A DNA stretch of 64,000 nucleotides from Nocardioides sp. R-C-SC26 (GTDB lineage Bacteria; Actinomycetota; Actinomycetes; Propionibacteriales; Nocardioidaceae). Below, one piece after another: positions 55,508 through 64,000 of the stretch. A program made the translations under genes and the position numbers. The stretch lies in the NCBI RefSeq assembly GCF_021246465.1, contig NZ_JAHRHK010000002.1, forward strand, positions 93,341 to 157,340, in the 5' to 3' direction. Position 1 is the stretch's first letter; each line of letters begins with the position of its first letter. The notes below the pieces were generated by a model. The model was not told the DNA's origin. It did not search any database and was given only the letters and a program-made list of their open reading frames with translations.

Positions 55508-57722
55508 GCTGGCCGAGACGGCCGCGGTGGCGGACGCGGCAGGGCGCGTCGAGCTGGAGCTGACCGGCATGACGTGTGCCTCCTGCGCCAACCGGATCGA
55601 GCGCAAGCTCAACAAGGTGCCGGGTGTCGCCGCGACGGTGAACTACGCGACCGAGAGGGCCGTGGTGCGCCTCAGCGGCCCCGAGGTCACGACGTCCGAG
55701 CTGATCGCCGTCGTCGAGTCGGCGGGATACGGCGCGACGGTGCGGGAGCCGGATCGACCGGTGTCCGCCGATGCACCGGACGACGGGGGCGCGTCGTCCG
55801 TGGGTGGGCTGCTCGACGACCCGCTGGCGCAGCGTCTGGTGGTGTCCGCGGTACTGAGCGTGCCGGTCGTCGCGATGGCGATGGCGCCCGCGCTGCAGTT
55901 CACGTACTGGCAGTGGCTCTCGCTCACGTTGGCCGCACCCGTCGTGGTGTGGGGAGCCTGGCCGTTCCACCGCGCCGCCTGGGTCAACCTGCGTCACGGC
56001 GCCGCCACGATGGACACCCTGATCTCGATGGGCACGCTAGCGGCGCTCGGCTGGTCGGTCTGGGCCCTCTTCTGGGGAACCGCGGGCACTGCCGGGATGA
56101 CGCACCCGTTCGAGCTGACCATCCGGCGCGGCGACGGCAGCGCCAACATCTACCTCGAGGCCGCCGCGGGCGTCACGACCTTCATCCTGGCCGGCCGCTA
56201 CCTGGAGTCACGGTCCAAGCGTCGTGCCGGTGCCGCGCTGCGCGCCCTGCTCGACCTCGGCGCCCGCGACGTCGCAGTGCTGCGGGAGGGCGCGGAGCTG
56301 CGGATCCCGATCAACGAGCTCGGCGTCGGCGATGAGTTCGTCGTGCGGCCGGGGGAGAAGATCGCCACCGACGGCGTCGTCGTCAGCGGTGCCTCGGCCA
56401 TCGACGCCGCCCTCGTCACGGGTGAGTCCGTGCCGGTCGACGTCGTCGTGGGCGACCAGGTCGTCGGCGCGACCCTCAATGCCGGCGGGCGCCTCGTCGT
56501 CCGGGCGGAGCGGGTGGGTGCCGACACCCACCTGGCGCAGATGGCGCGCCTGGTGGAGGAGGCCCAGGAGGGTAAGGCCGCCGCCCAGCGGCTCGCCGAC
56601 CGGATCTCCGGGATCTTCGTCCCGGTCGTGATCGCGCTCGCCGTCGGCACGCTGGCCTTCTGGCTGGGCAACGGCGGCGGCGCGAGCGCTGCGTTCACCG
56701 CCGCGGTCGCCGTCCTGATCATCGCGTGCCCGTGCGCGCTGGGGCTCGCGACGCCGACGGCGTTGATGGTCGGCACGGGTCGTGGCGCCCAGCTCGGCAT
56801 CCTGATCAAGGGTCCCGAGGTGCTCGAGCAGACCCGGCGCATCGACACCGTCGTCCTCGACAAGACCGGCACGATCACCACGGGCGAGATGACCGTGCTC
56901 GAGGTCGACGCCGAGCCCGGCCACGACGCTGACGAGGTGCTGCGGGCCGCGGGGGCGGTGGAGGCCGCCTCCGAGCACCCGATCGCCCGAGCCATCGCCG
57001 ACGCCGCACGGGTTCGCGGCGCCCTGCCCGAGGTGACGGGGTTCCTGGCGACCGCCGGTGTCGGGGTCGAGGGAGTGGTCGAGGGCCGCGCTGTGGTCGT
57101 GGAGCGGTCGCAGCGGTCGCATGCGACCGGCACCGCCGTCGACGTCCGGTGGGACGGCGTGGCGCGGGGTCGCATCGTCGTCGCCGACACGGTGAAGCCG
57201 TCGTCGGCCGAGGGCATCGCTCGGCTGCGCGCACTCGGGCTGAGGCCGCTCCTGCTCACCGGTGACGCGGAGTCGGTGGCGCGTGCGGTGGCCGAGGACG
57301 TCGGCATCGCGCCTGACGACGTGGTCGCCGAGGTGATGCCCGCCGACAAGGCCGACGTCGTGCGCCGTCTGCAGGCGGAGGGCCGGGTCGTGGCGATGGT
57401 GGGCGACGGCGTCAACGACGCCGCGGCGCTCGCGCAGGCGGACCTCGGCCTGGCGATGGGCACCGGCACCGATGCGGCGATCGCGGCCAGCGACCTCACC
57501 CTCGTGCGCGGCGACCTGCGTGTGGTCGCCGACGCGATCCGGCTCTCCCGCCGCACGCTCCGCACGATCCAGGGCAACCTGGTCTGGGCGTTCGGCTACA
57601 ACGTGGCCGCGCTGCCGCTCGCCGCGGCGGGCCTGCTCAACCCGATGCTGGCGGGCGCGGCGATGGCCTTCTCCTCGGTGTTCGTGGTCGGCAACAGCCT
57701 GCGGCTGCGCTCCTTCCGCTGA
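55497..57722 (+). CDS. copA: Copper-exporting P1B-type ATPase
   Basis: 741 residues from the ATG at 55497, overlapping the previous gene by 11 bp. N-terminal HMA domain with TGMTCASC (Cys27, Cys30); eight expected membrane helices; metal site IIACPCALGLATP in TM6; TGES actuator loop; phosphorylation DKTGTIT; SEHPIA and GDGVNDAAAL in the ATP-binding domain. Pumps Cu(I) out of the cell. Controlled by CsoR through the copZ promoter. Confidence 0.96.
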   Translation: MRTELAETAAVADAAGRVELELTGMTCASCANRIERKLNKVPGVAATVNYATERAVVRLSGPEVTTSELIAVVESAGYGATVREPDRPVSADAPDDGGASSVGGLLDDPLAQRLVVSAVLSVPVVAMAMAPALQFTYWQWLSLTLAAPVVVWGAWPFHRAAWVNLRHGAATMDTLISMGTLAALGWSVWALFWGTAGTAGMTHPFELTIRRGDGSANIYLEAAAGVTTFILAGRYLESRSKRRAGAALRALLDLGARDVAVLREGAELRIPINELGVGDEFVVRPGEKIATDGVVVSGASAIDAALVTGESVPVDVVVGDQVVGATLNAGGRLVVRAERVGADTHLAQMARLVEEAQEGKAAAQRLADRISGIFVPVVIALAVGTLAFWLGNGGGASAAFTAAVAVLIIACPCALGLATPTALMVGTGRGAQLGILIKGPEVLEQTRRIDTVVLDKTGTITTGEMTVLEVDAEPGHDADEVLRAAGAVEAASEHPIARAIADAARVRGALPEVTGFLATAGVGVEGVVEGRAVVVERSQRSHATGTAVDVRWDGVARGRIVVADTVKPSSAEGIARLRALGLRPLLLTGDAESVARAVAEDVGIAPDDVVAEVMPADKADVVRRLQAEGRVVAMVGDGVNDAAALAQADLGLAMGTGTDAAIAASDLTLVRGDLRVVADAIRLSRRTLRTIQGNLVWAFGYNVAALPLAAAGLLNPMLAGAAMAFSSVFVVGNSLRLRSFR

Positions 57723-57804
57723 CCGGGCCGGTGGCGGGCGATGAGTCCGAGGGCGAACCCGGGTCGGTAGTGGTCACAGCACCGAGGATCACGAGGAGAG
57801 CGAC

Positions 57805-58296
57805 ATGACCGGCATCAGGACCAAGATCACCCCGAACCTCTGGTTCGACCGCGCGGCCGAGGAGGCCGCTGCGTTCTACATCGACGCGCTCGGCGGTGTC
57901 GGTCGCATCGTCACCGTCGTGCCGCCGCACCCCGGAACGCCGGCGCCCCAGGACGTGCCGATGGTGGTGGAGTTCGAGCTGCACGGCCAGCGCTTCGTCG
58001 CCATCAACGGCGGCGACCAGTTCCAGTTCACGCCGGCGGTCTCCCTGGAGGTCACGGTCGCCGATCAGGACGAGCTCGACCGGGTGTGGGCCGCGCTGAC
58101 CGTCGACGGTGAGGAGCTTCCGTGTGGCTGGCTCACCGACCGGTACGGCCTCTCGTGGCAGGTGACGCCCCAGGCCTACTACGAGGCGATGAGCTCCGAC
58201 GACGAGGCGGCCAAGAGCCGCATGCTCTCCGCCCTGTTCACCATGCACGGCAAGCTCGACGTCGCCGCCCTCCAGGCCGCCTTCGCCGGCGAGTAG
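57805..58296 (+). CDS. VOC-family protein, PhnB/3-demethylubiquinone-type
   Basis: 163 residues with GAGGAG just before the ATG at 57805. PhnB-like pattern: KITPNLWFDRAAEEAAAFYIDALGG at the N-terminus, EFELHGQRFVAINGGDQFQFTPAVSL in the middle and GLSWQVTPQAYYEAMSSDDEAAKSRM at the end. The family is poorly characterised; many members are dimers without assigned substrate. Possibly its own transcript after copA. Confidence 0.85.
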   Translation: MTGIRTKITPNLWFDRAAEEAAAFYIDALGGVGRIVTVVPPHPGTPAPQDVPMVVEFELHGQRFVAINGGDQFQFTPAVSLEVTVADQDELDRVWAALTVDGEELPCGWLTDRYGLSWQVTPQAYYEAMSSDDEAAKSRMLSALFTMHGKLDVAALQAAFAGE

Positions 58297-58305
58297 CCCT
58301 CCCGT

Positions 58306-58391
58306 CGGTGGTCGAGAGGAGGGCGCCGAGGAACGAGGTGGGTCTCCCGGTGGTTGAGGAGGGCCGAGGAACGAGGCCCGTCTCGAAACCC
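58306..58391 (+). repeat. Two direct copies of a dispersed repeat of the GAGGAACGAG type
   Basis: CGGTGGTCGAGAGGAGGGCGCCGAGGAACGAG (58306-58337) and CCGGTGGTTGAGGAGGGCCGAGGAACGAGGC (from 58348), the second continuing to GTCTCGAAACCC. Same family as the half-elements at 27050-27162 but distinct in core from the TCGA-AGCTTG-TCGA copies. Confidence 0.7.
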
Positions 58392-58491
58392 CCGCACCCG
58401 ACCCACTCCCGTCGCCCACGCCGTCTCCAGCGGATAGGGTCCGACCGGCTTCACCCCCGACAGACACACCACAGGACAGGCGGAACACGCG

Positions 58492-59211
58492 ATGGGCGGA
58501 CGGTTCGACGGTAAGCGGGCAGTGGTCACCGGAGCGGCGGGTGGCGTGGGCCGCTCGACGGTCGAGCTGCTCGAGCGCGAGGGCGCGACGGTCGTCGGGC
58601 TCGACCTGCACGCCTCGGACGGAGTGCTGGCGTGCGACGTCAGCGACGAGACCTTGGTGCGAAGCGCCGTCGAGCAGGCCGCCGCGACGCTCGGCGGCAT
58701 CGACGTCGTGGTCAACGTCGCCGGCATCGACCAGTTCCGCAAGTTCGAGGACCTCGACGTCGCGACCTGGCAACGCCACCTCGGCGTCAACCTGACCGGC
58801 CCGATGCTGGTGAGCCACGCCGCGCTCCCGCACCTGCGCGCCAGCAAGGGCAACATCGTCACGATCGCCTCGATCGCGGGTCTGCGTGCCCAGCCGTACC
58901 AGGCCGCCTACTGCGCCTCCAAGGGCGGCGTGGTGCTGCTGATGAAGTCGCTCGCCCTCGAGCTGGCCGCCGACGGCATCCGGGTCAACACGATCTGCCC
59001 CGGCGGCGTGCAGACCGACCTGCCCACGAACGCCGCCGCCGAGCACCCCGACACCGACCTGGACTGGGGCCTGCTCATGGAGACCGCCGGTGCGCGCTAC
59101 GGCTTCATGCCGCCCAGCGACATCGCGGACGCCGTCGCCTACCTGGCCTCGGACGCCGCGGCCTCGGTGACCGGCGCCGTGCTCTCGGTCGATCGCGGCA
59201 CCGCCTGCTGA
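58492..59211 (+). CDS. Short-chain dehydrogenase/reductase (SDR)
   Basis: 239 residues. Cofactor-binding TGAAGGVGRS (classical TGxxxGxG), NVAG (NNAG-type), active-site Ser in IASIAG and YCASKGG with the Tyr-x-x-x-Lys pair, and the PGGVQTDL cofactor loop. NAD(P)-dependent oxidoreductase, substrate unknown. The ATG at 58492 lacks a strong Shine-Dalgarno; TAGGGT is ~52 bp upstream. Confidence 0.92.
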   Translation: MGGRFDGKRAVVTGAAGGVGRSTVELLEREGATVVGLDLHASDGVLACDVSDETLVRSAVEQAAATLGGIDVVVNVAGIDQFRKFEDLDVATWQRHLGVNLTGPMLVSHAALPHLRASKGNIVTIASIAGLRAQPYQAAYCASKGGVVLLMKSLALELAADGIRVNTICPGGVQTDLPTNAAAEHPDTDLDWGLLMETAGARYGFMPPSDIADAVAYLASDAAASVTGAVLSVDRGTAC

Positions 59212-59277
59212 GCCGCACGTCTCGGCGGTCGGGGCAGAGGACGAGGTCACGTCGCCCCGCAGTGCGACCGCGGTTCC

Positions 59278-60933
59278 CTATACCCCCAGGTCCTCCGCAT
59301 CCACGATCCGGTAGGCGTAGCCCTGCTCGGCCAGGAACCGCTGCCGGTTCTGGGCGAAGTCGGCGTCGACGGTGTCGCGGGAGACGACGGTGTAGAAGCG
59401 CGCGACCTTCCGCTCGCCCGTCGGGGACGGCGGGCCCGGGCGCAGCAGGCGGCCGAGCCGTTGGGCCTCCTCCTGGCGGGAGCCGAACGAGCCGGACACC
59501 TGGATCGCGACCTCGGCCGAGGGCAGGTCGATGGAGAAGTTGGCGACCTTGGAGACCACCAGCAGGCCGATCTCGCCGGTGCGGAACGCGTCGAAGAGCC
59601 GCTGACGCTCCTTGACCGGGGTCTCGCCGGTGATGACCGGCGCGTCGAGGGCAGCGGCCAGCTCGTCGAGCTGCTCGAGGTACTGGCCGATCACCAGGGT
59701 GGGGGAGTCGGCGTGGAGCGCGACCAGGTCGCGCACCACCCGCACCTTCTCGTGGGTGCAGGACGCGAGCCGGTAGCGCTCCTCGGGTTCGGCGGTGGCG
59801 TAGGTCAGCCGCTCGGACGTCGGAAGGGTCACCCGCACCTCGACGCAGTCGGCGGGCGCGATCCAGCCCTGCGCCTCGATGTCCTTCCAGGGCGCGTCGT
59901 AGCGCTTGGGCCCGATCAGGGAGAAGACGTCGCCTTCGCGTCCGTCCTCGCGCACCAGGGTCGCGGTCAGCCCGATCCGACGGCGTGCCTGCAGGTCGGC
60001 GGTCATCCGGAAGATCGGTGCCGGAAGCAGGTGCACCTCGTCGTAGACGATGAGGCCCCAGTCGCGAGCGTCGAGCAGCTCCAGGTGCGGGTAGGTGCCC
60101 TTCCGGCGGGTGGTCAGTACCTGGTAGGTCGCGATGGTGACCGGACGGATCTCCTTGACGGTGCCCGAGTACTCGCCGATCTCGTCCTCGGTCAGCGACG
60201 TGCGCCGCACCAGCTCGTCCTTCCATTGGCGTGCCGAGACGGTGTTGGTCACCAGGATCAGCGTGGTCGCCCGCGCTTGCGCCATCGCTGCCGCGCCCAC
60301 CAGCGTCTTGCCCGCCCCACACGGCAGGACGACGACGCCCGAGCCGCCGTGCCAGAACGACTCGGCTGCGTGACGCTGGTAGTCACGCAGCGTCCAGCCG
60401 TCCTCCAGGAGATCGATGGGGTGCGCCTCGCCGTCGACGTACCCGGCGAAGTCCTCGGCCGGCCATCCCAGCTTGAGCAGCGCCTGCTTGAGGTTGCCGC
60501 GCTCGGAGCCGTGGACGACGACGGTGTCGTCGTCGATGCGGCTGCCGAGCATCCCGGCGATCTTCTTGGCACGCAGCACCTCCTCCAGCACGGGGCGGTC
60601 CGAGCTGGCCAGCACCAGGCCGTGGGTCGGGTGCTTCTCCAGCCGGAGCCGCCCGTAGCGCGCCATCGTCTCGGCGACGTCGACCAGCAGCGCGTGCGGC
60701 ACCGCATACCGCGAGAACGTCAGCAGCGTGTCGATGACCTGCTCGGCGTCGTGACCGGCGGCGCGCGCGTTCCACAGTCCGAGGGGCGTCAGACGATAGG
60801 TGTGCACGTGCTCGGGAGAGCGCTCGAGCTCGGCGAACGGGGCGATCGCCCGCCGACAGTCCGCGGCGCGTTCGTGGTCGATCTCCAGCAGCAGGGTCTT
60901 GTCGGACTGCACGATCAAAGGCCCGTCGTTCAC
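59278..60933 (-). CDS. DNA repair helicase XPB
   Basis: 551 residues from the GTG at 60933 (reading MNDGPLIVQSDKTLLLEID). SF2 helicase motifs: Walker A PCGAGKTLVGA, motif II YDEVHLLP, motif III GLTATLVRED and motif VI SFGSRQEEAQRLGRLLRPG. The N-terminal damage-recognition/helicase-C_3 type domain (KLGWPAEDFAGYVDGEAH) matches archaeal and actinobacterial XPB. A 3'-5' helicase linked to nucleotide excision repair. The helicase-associated gene at 60956-63250 is directly upstream on the same strand (22 bp). Confidence 0.95.
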   Translation of the reverse strand: MNDGPLIVQSDKTLLLEIDHERAADCRRAIAPFAELERSPEHVHTYRLTPLGLWNARAAGHDAEQVIDTLLTFSRYAVPHALLVDVAETMARYGRLRLEKHPTHGLVLASSDRPVLEEVLRAKKIAGMLGSRIDDDTVVVHGSERGNLKQALLKLGWPAEDFAGYVDGEAHPIDLLEDGWTLRDYQRHAAESFWHGGSGVVVLPCGAGKTLVGAAAMAQARATTLILVTNTVSARQWKDELVRRTSLTEDEIGEYSGTVKEIRPVTIATYQVLTTRRKGTYPHLELLDARDWGLIVYDEVHLLPAPIFRMTADLQARRRIGLTATLVREDGREGDVFSLIGPKRYDAPWKDIEAQGWIAPADCVEVRVTLPTSERLTYATAEPEERYRLASCTHEKVRVVRDLVALHADSPTLVIGQYLEQLDELAAALDAPVITGETPVKERQRLFDAFRTGEIGLLVVSKVANFSIDLPSAEVAIQVSGSFGSRQEEAQRLGRLLRPGPPSPTGERKVARFYTVVSRDTVDADFAQNRQRFLAEQGYAYRIVDAEDLGV

Positions 60934-60939
60934 CCGAGG

Positions 60940-60945
60940 ATTCTA
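60940..60945 (-). promoter_or_regulatory. -10 hexamer for a leaderless XPB transcript
   Basis: Minus-strand TAGAAT (60945-60940) ends 6 nt before the GTG at 60933. It overlaps the region just downstream of the preceding gene's stop, so XPB may be transcribed alone as well as from upstream. Confidence 0.45.
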
Positions 60946-60955
60946 CGGACCGCCC

Positions 60956-63250
60956 TCAGCCGGACGGCGCGAGCGGGCGCACGGTGCGGATCCGGTGGAC
61001 GGCGAAGCCGCGCACGTCGTCGGCGCGATGGTCGAACGCGACCAGCGAGCCGCCGTCGACCGAGCGCGGATCGACGACGCGATCCGAGGTCATGCCCTGG
61101 TTGTCCAGGTAGCCGATCACGACGGTCGTGCCGGTGTCGATCGCCTCGCGCAGTGCCGCCAGGGCACCGCTCGGCGAGAGCACCTCGGACGGCGGGCCCG
61201 CGGCGCCGACGGCACCCGCGGCACGGTCGCCTGCCCGCAGGCTCGTCACGGCCGCCGCGATCCGTGCCGTCTCCCGCGCGGCACTCGAGCGCGACGACGC
61301 CGCATCGCTGCGCCGCTGTCCCGAACCCGATCGCGGTGTGCGCGCACGCAGGACGTCGGGGCGCGTCACCTGGACGGCGCCGTCGGGCCCCTCGACGACC
61401 GGGGCGGCGCCCAGCTCGCGTAGGCGCGGCAGCAGGACGTCGAGCGAGGTGCTGCTGATCAGCACGGTCGGGGCCAGGCGACGCAGCCCCAGCCCGGCGG
61501 CCTGGGGGTGGTGCAGCAGCTCGGTCAGCGCGTTCTCGTCGTCGGCGCGCAGGAACGCCTCGGCGTGACCAACCCGGATCGAGCCGAAGGTGCGGACGGT
61601 GTCGTCGACGAGGTAGGTCAGCGGCTGTGGCACCGGTGTCCGCGAGACCGAGCCGAGGAAGTCGTGCAGCTCGACCGCGGTCCAACCGACGTCGAGTGCG
61701 CGGCGCACCGAGTCGCGGGTGAACCGGTAGACGGTCGCGCCGCCTTGGGACTCGATGTCGGCCACCAGGTGGAGCGAGCGGGCCAGCGTCGACTCCAGCG
61801 GGCCGGGAGCGACGGCGGTGAGGTCGGCCTGGATGAGCACGTGGTCGACCGGCTCGGGGAGCAACGGGTCGAGGGCACTCGCCGTCTCGTGGTCCAGCAG
61901 CTCGCGGAGGTACGCCGGTGCGCCGCCGAGCCCCAGCATTCCCAGCGCCGCCGCCTCGCGGCACGCCTCCTCGGTGAACCGGCCCCACGAGCGGGGGCGC
62001 CGTGGTCGACGCCAGGTCAGGTGTGCGACGAGCGAGGCCAGGCCGGTGCCTGCCGCGAGGGTCTCGCCGGCGGGAAGCTCGGCGATCGCCTCCAGGGTCG
62101 CCCGTCGGGTCGCCGGCGCCTGCGGCTCGCCGATCTCGGCGCTGAGACAGTTGCGTACCTTGCCGGCTTCGTCGCGCCCGCCCACGCGGGCCGGCGAGCG
62201 CGGCATCGTCAGCCACGTCGTGGCCAGTCGTGCCCATCGCTGCGAGGTCGGCTGGTCCAGCCAGGCGTCGAACGCGTCGCTGGGCACCCAGGCGAGGTCG
62301 CCCTCGTTGTCGGCGCGCTGGCCCACCAGGCCCGCTGCGACCGCCACCTCGACGAGCAGCGCCGCCTGGGCGTCGTCGACCTGCATCCAGGCGGCGGCCG
62401 CCCTGAGGTCACGGACACCGAGCCCTCCGTTGCGCAGCACGGCGGGCGGTGCCGTACCCCAGCGCTCGAGCAGCATCTCCACCCGGCGCATCGCCTCGAA
62501 GGCGGCGCCCGCCGCGGTGCGGTCGATCAGCGCCGTCGTCCGGGGGGACGTCGCCACGCTCGGCTCGACGTCGACGGCGCGGTCGGTGGTGTGTCCTCCG
62601 CGCAGCGCCAGGCCCACCTCCCCGGGCACCACGAGCGTGCCGTTGCCACCCCGTGGCACGAGGAGTCGCCGGGCGAGCAGTTCCTCCGCGGGGGTCCGGG
62701 CGTCGTCGACGGCGACCACGACCCGGGAGCCGGACGTCGTGGCCTCGCTGCGCGACTCGAGGAGGTGTTCGAGCATGCGCCGGGCCGGCTCGGACAGCTC
62801 CGCGAGCCGGGTGCGGAGCACGTCGCCGCTCGGTGCGTCGGCCGTGCGCGGCCAGAGCCCGCTCGTCCCCGGCCCGCCCCCGAGCGCGTCGCTCAACCCA
62901 CCGACGGCGCGCAGCCCGTCGGTGGACCGCCACGCGAGCGCGAGCGCCTCGACCCGCGCGAGAGCTTCGGCGACAGCCGAGGGCTCGGCGTCGATCAGTG
63001 TCGTCAACTCGGCGGGTGTGGTTTGGCCGGCGACGACCAGGGCATCAAGCACCGAGAGTTCGAACGTGGTCAGTCCGTCGAGCGCCCGTGCGAGCGATGC
63101 CCGTGCGGCCGATCGCGACGCGAGCTGGCCGAAGTCGTGAGGAGTGGTGGTGGCGAGGTCGGGCCGGTGCGCGAGGAGCGCGCTCAACTGCTCGTCCGAC
63201 CAGTTCCGCAGCTGGTCGGCGAGCGAGCGGAATCGGAGCTCCTCGGCCAT
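60956..63250 (-). CDS. Helicase-associated domain protein (XPB partner type)
   Basis: 764 residues from the ATG at 63250. The C-terminal ~130 residues (ALREAIDTGTTVVIGYLDNQGMTSDRVVDPRSVDGGSLVAFDHRADDVRGFAVHRI) are the WYL-like helicase-associated segment found in Rv0862c-type proteins, next to XPB in Mycobacterium tuberculosis as here. The N-terminus (RSLADQLRNWSDEQLSALLAHRPDL) and a winged-helix-like region (TTFELSVLDALVVAGQTTPAEL) suggest DNA contact. No ATPase motif. Probably assists XPB (inference from constant pairing). Confidence 0.85.
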   Translation of the reverse strand: MAEELRFRSLADQLRNWSDEQLSALLAHRPDLATTTPHDFGQLASRSAARASLARALDGLTTFELSVLDALVVAGQTTPAELTTLIDAEPSAVAEALARVEALALAWRSTDGLRAVGGLSDALGGGPGTSGLWPRTADAPSGDVLRTRLAELSEPARRMLEHLLESRSEATTSGSRVVVAVDDARTPAEELLARRLLVPRGGNGTLVVPGEVGLALRGGHTTDRAVDVEPSVATSPRTTALIDRTAAGAAFEAMRRVEMLLERWGTAPPAVLRNGGLGVRDLRAAAAWMQVDDAQAALLVEVAVAAGLVGQRADNEGDLAWVPSDAFDAWLDQPTSQRWARLATTWLTMPRSPARVGGRDEAGKVRNCLSAEIGEPQAPATRRATLEAIAELPAGETLAAGTGLASLVAHLTWRRPRRPRSWGRFTEEACREAAALGMLGLGGAPAYLRELLDHETASALDPLLPEPVDHVLIQADLTAVAPGPLESTLARSLHLVADIESQGGATVYRFTRDSVRRALDVGWTAVELHDFLGSVSRTPVPQPLTYLVDDTVRTFGSIRVGHAEAFLRADDENALTELLHHPQAAGLGLRRLAPTVLISSTSLDVLLPRLRELGAAPVVEGPDGAVQVTRPDVLRARTPRSGSGQRRSDAASSRSSAARETARIAAAVTSLRAGDRAAGAVGAAGPPSEVLSPSGALAALREAIDTGTTVVIGYLDNQGMTSDRVVDPRSVDGGSLVAFDHRADDVRGFAVHRIRTVRPLAPSG

Positions 63251-63295
63251 CCTTCCCACGTTATCGGTGCGCTCCGCACCGTCGGCGGGAGTGTC

Positions 63296-64000
63296 ATGAG
63301 CGGCGTCGAGCTCCACCACGGGTCGGCCACCGACGTCGGCCGCGTGCGGGAGGTCAACGAGGACGCCTTCCTCGTCGCTCCGCCGCTGTTCGTCGTCGCC
63401 GACGGCATGGGCGGCCACGACCGCGGCGACGCCGCGAGCCGGATCGTGGTCGAGGTGTTCGGCACCCTCGCGACCGACGCGGCGTCCGCCGACAACGTCA
63501 GCGCCACCCGCGCGGTCGAGGCGGCGCTCGTGGAGTGTCATCGGAGGCTGGCGGCGCTCGATGAGGCGGGCCGCGCCTCGGGCGACGATCACTTCAGCGC
63601 CGGTACGACGGCGGTCGTGGCGTTGCTCGTCACGGGGAGCGGCGAGCCGCGGTGGCTGCTGGCCAATCTCGGCGACTCGCGCGTCTACCGCTACCACGAC
63701 GGCGTCCTGGAACAGCTGAGCACCGACCACAGCGTCGTCCAGGAGTTGGTCGACGCAGGGGAGATCTCGCGCGCCGACGCCGCCCTGCACCCCGAGCGCC
63801 ACGTCGTCACCCGTGCGCTGGGCGGGGAGATCCTGCCCGACGCCGACTTCTTCCTCGCGCCCGTCGCCGACGCCGAGCGGCTGCTGCTGTGCACCGATGG
63901 CGTGAGTGGGCTCATCGACGACGCGACGATGGCGCGGATCATGGCGGGGGGGGGGGGGCCCCCCCCCGCCCCCCCGGCCCCCGGGGGGGGGGGGGGGCCC
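63296..64000 (+). CDS. PP2C-type serine/threonine phosphatase, 3' end missing
   Basis: Start ATG at 63296 with GGGAG upstream; about 216 reliable residues up to base ~63944. PP2C motifs: GRVREVNEDAFLV, VVADGMGGHDRGDAAS (metal Asp), FSAGTTAVVALL, LANLGDSRVYRY, STDHSVVQELVDAGEI and RLLLCTDGVSG, as in the PstP/PrpC group. Removes phosphate from Ser/Thr proteins and usually opposes PASTA or similar kinases. The reading after 63944 is poly-Gly/Pro from a G/C tract and should be ignored, so the C-terminus is unknown. Divergent from the helicase-associated gene (45 bp between). Confidence 0.9.
   Translation, partial: MSGVELHHGSATDVGRVREVNEDAFLVAPPLFVVADGMGGHDRGDAASRIVVEVFGTLATDAASADNVSATRAVEAALVECHRRLAALDEAGRASGDDHFSAGTTAVVALLVTGSGEPRWLLANLGDSRVYRYHDGVLEQLSTDHSVVQELVDAGEISRADAALHPERHVVTRALGGEILPDADFFLAPVADAERLLLCTDGVSGLIDDATMARIMAGGGGPPPAPPAPGGGGGP
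63945..64000. other. Terminal pure G/C homopolymer tract, probable artefact
   Basis: Runs of G and C only, breaking the PP2C gene; resembles the tract at 51160-51220 and probably marks low-quality sequence at a contig end. Confidence 0.75.

Noticed and set aside
60956..63802. Extended 948-codon frame for the helicase-associated protein
   Set aside because: The first 184 codons overlap the divergent PP2C gene on the other strand; the ATG at 63250 gives the family N-terminus.

Overview
The window is about 64 kb of very GC-rich, densely packed bacterial DNA with frequent GTG starts, ATGA/GTGA overlaps and many apparently leaderless starts (a TANNNT hexamer 6-8 nt before the start codon and no Shine-Dalgarno). 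Gene content and order point to an actinobacterium, most likely Nocardioides or a close relative. The clues are the trhA/short-chain cis-prenyltransferase pair, XPB next to a helicase-associated protein, a mycothiol-nitroreductase-like DsbA protein, the MscS-globin-PepN neighbourhood, a class F-type sortase domain, and intergenic elements of the type GTCTCGACAAGCTCGACCACCGG. The genus is an inference; no rRNA gene is present. No tRNA, rRNA, CRISPR array, insertion sequence or prophage was seen. No gene-free stretch exceeds about 300 bases.

Layout. 1-3.85 kb: tail of a catabolic cluster (two luciferase-like monooxygenases, two crotonase-fold enzymes, one VOC protein). 3.9-13 kb: two NERD-domain membrane proteins, the second lacking two core residues, around a catalase, a stand-alone class I HMG-CoA reductase, a DoxX protein and a lipoprotein; then a large secreted protein ending in a sortase domain. 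13-24.7 kb: Xaa-Pro aminopeptidase; a translationally coupled prsW plus two dynamin-like GTPases; EttA; a MarR regulator; thiolase and a double-hotdog thioesterase. 24.8-29.7 kb: globin, MscS channel, small membrane protein, DUF5130-like protein and aminopeptidase N. 29.9-35 kb: two paralogous secreted CHAP proteins on either side of a DsbA-like protein, then a MOSC protein and a GIY-YIG nuclease set among dispersed repeats. 35-44.4 kb: MetG, a GMC oxidoreductase/aldehyde dehydrogenase pair, TrhA, cis-prenyltransferase, PIN-PhoH protein and a secreted transglycosylase-like protein. 44.4-54 kb: FAD oxidoreductase, class II fumarase, a secreted lipase-like protein with a 44-copy 15-bp minisatellite, a zinc-ribbon protein, a small secreted protein and a class I fumarase. 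54-57.7 kb: a copper operon (csoR divergent from copZ, a His-rich exported protein, copA) with one palindrome over both promoters. 57.8-64 kb: VOC protein, SDR, XPB helicase with its helicase-associated partner, and a PP2C phosphatase cut by the window end.

The genes form small units rather than one system. The units most worth following are the sortase fusion, the NERD/degenerate-NERD pair, the PrsW-dynamin operon, the CHAP-DsbA-CHAP block, the (DPGPV)44 lipase and the repeat-flanked GIY-YIG nuclease. Two pure G/C homopolymer tracts (51160-51220 and 63945-64000) look like assembly artefacts; the second spoils the 3' end of the phosphatase reading.
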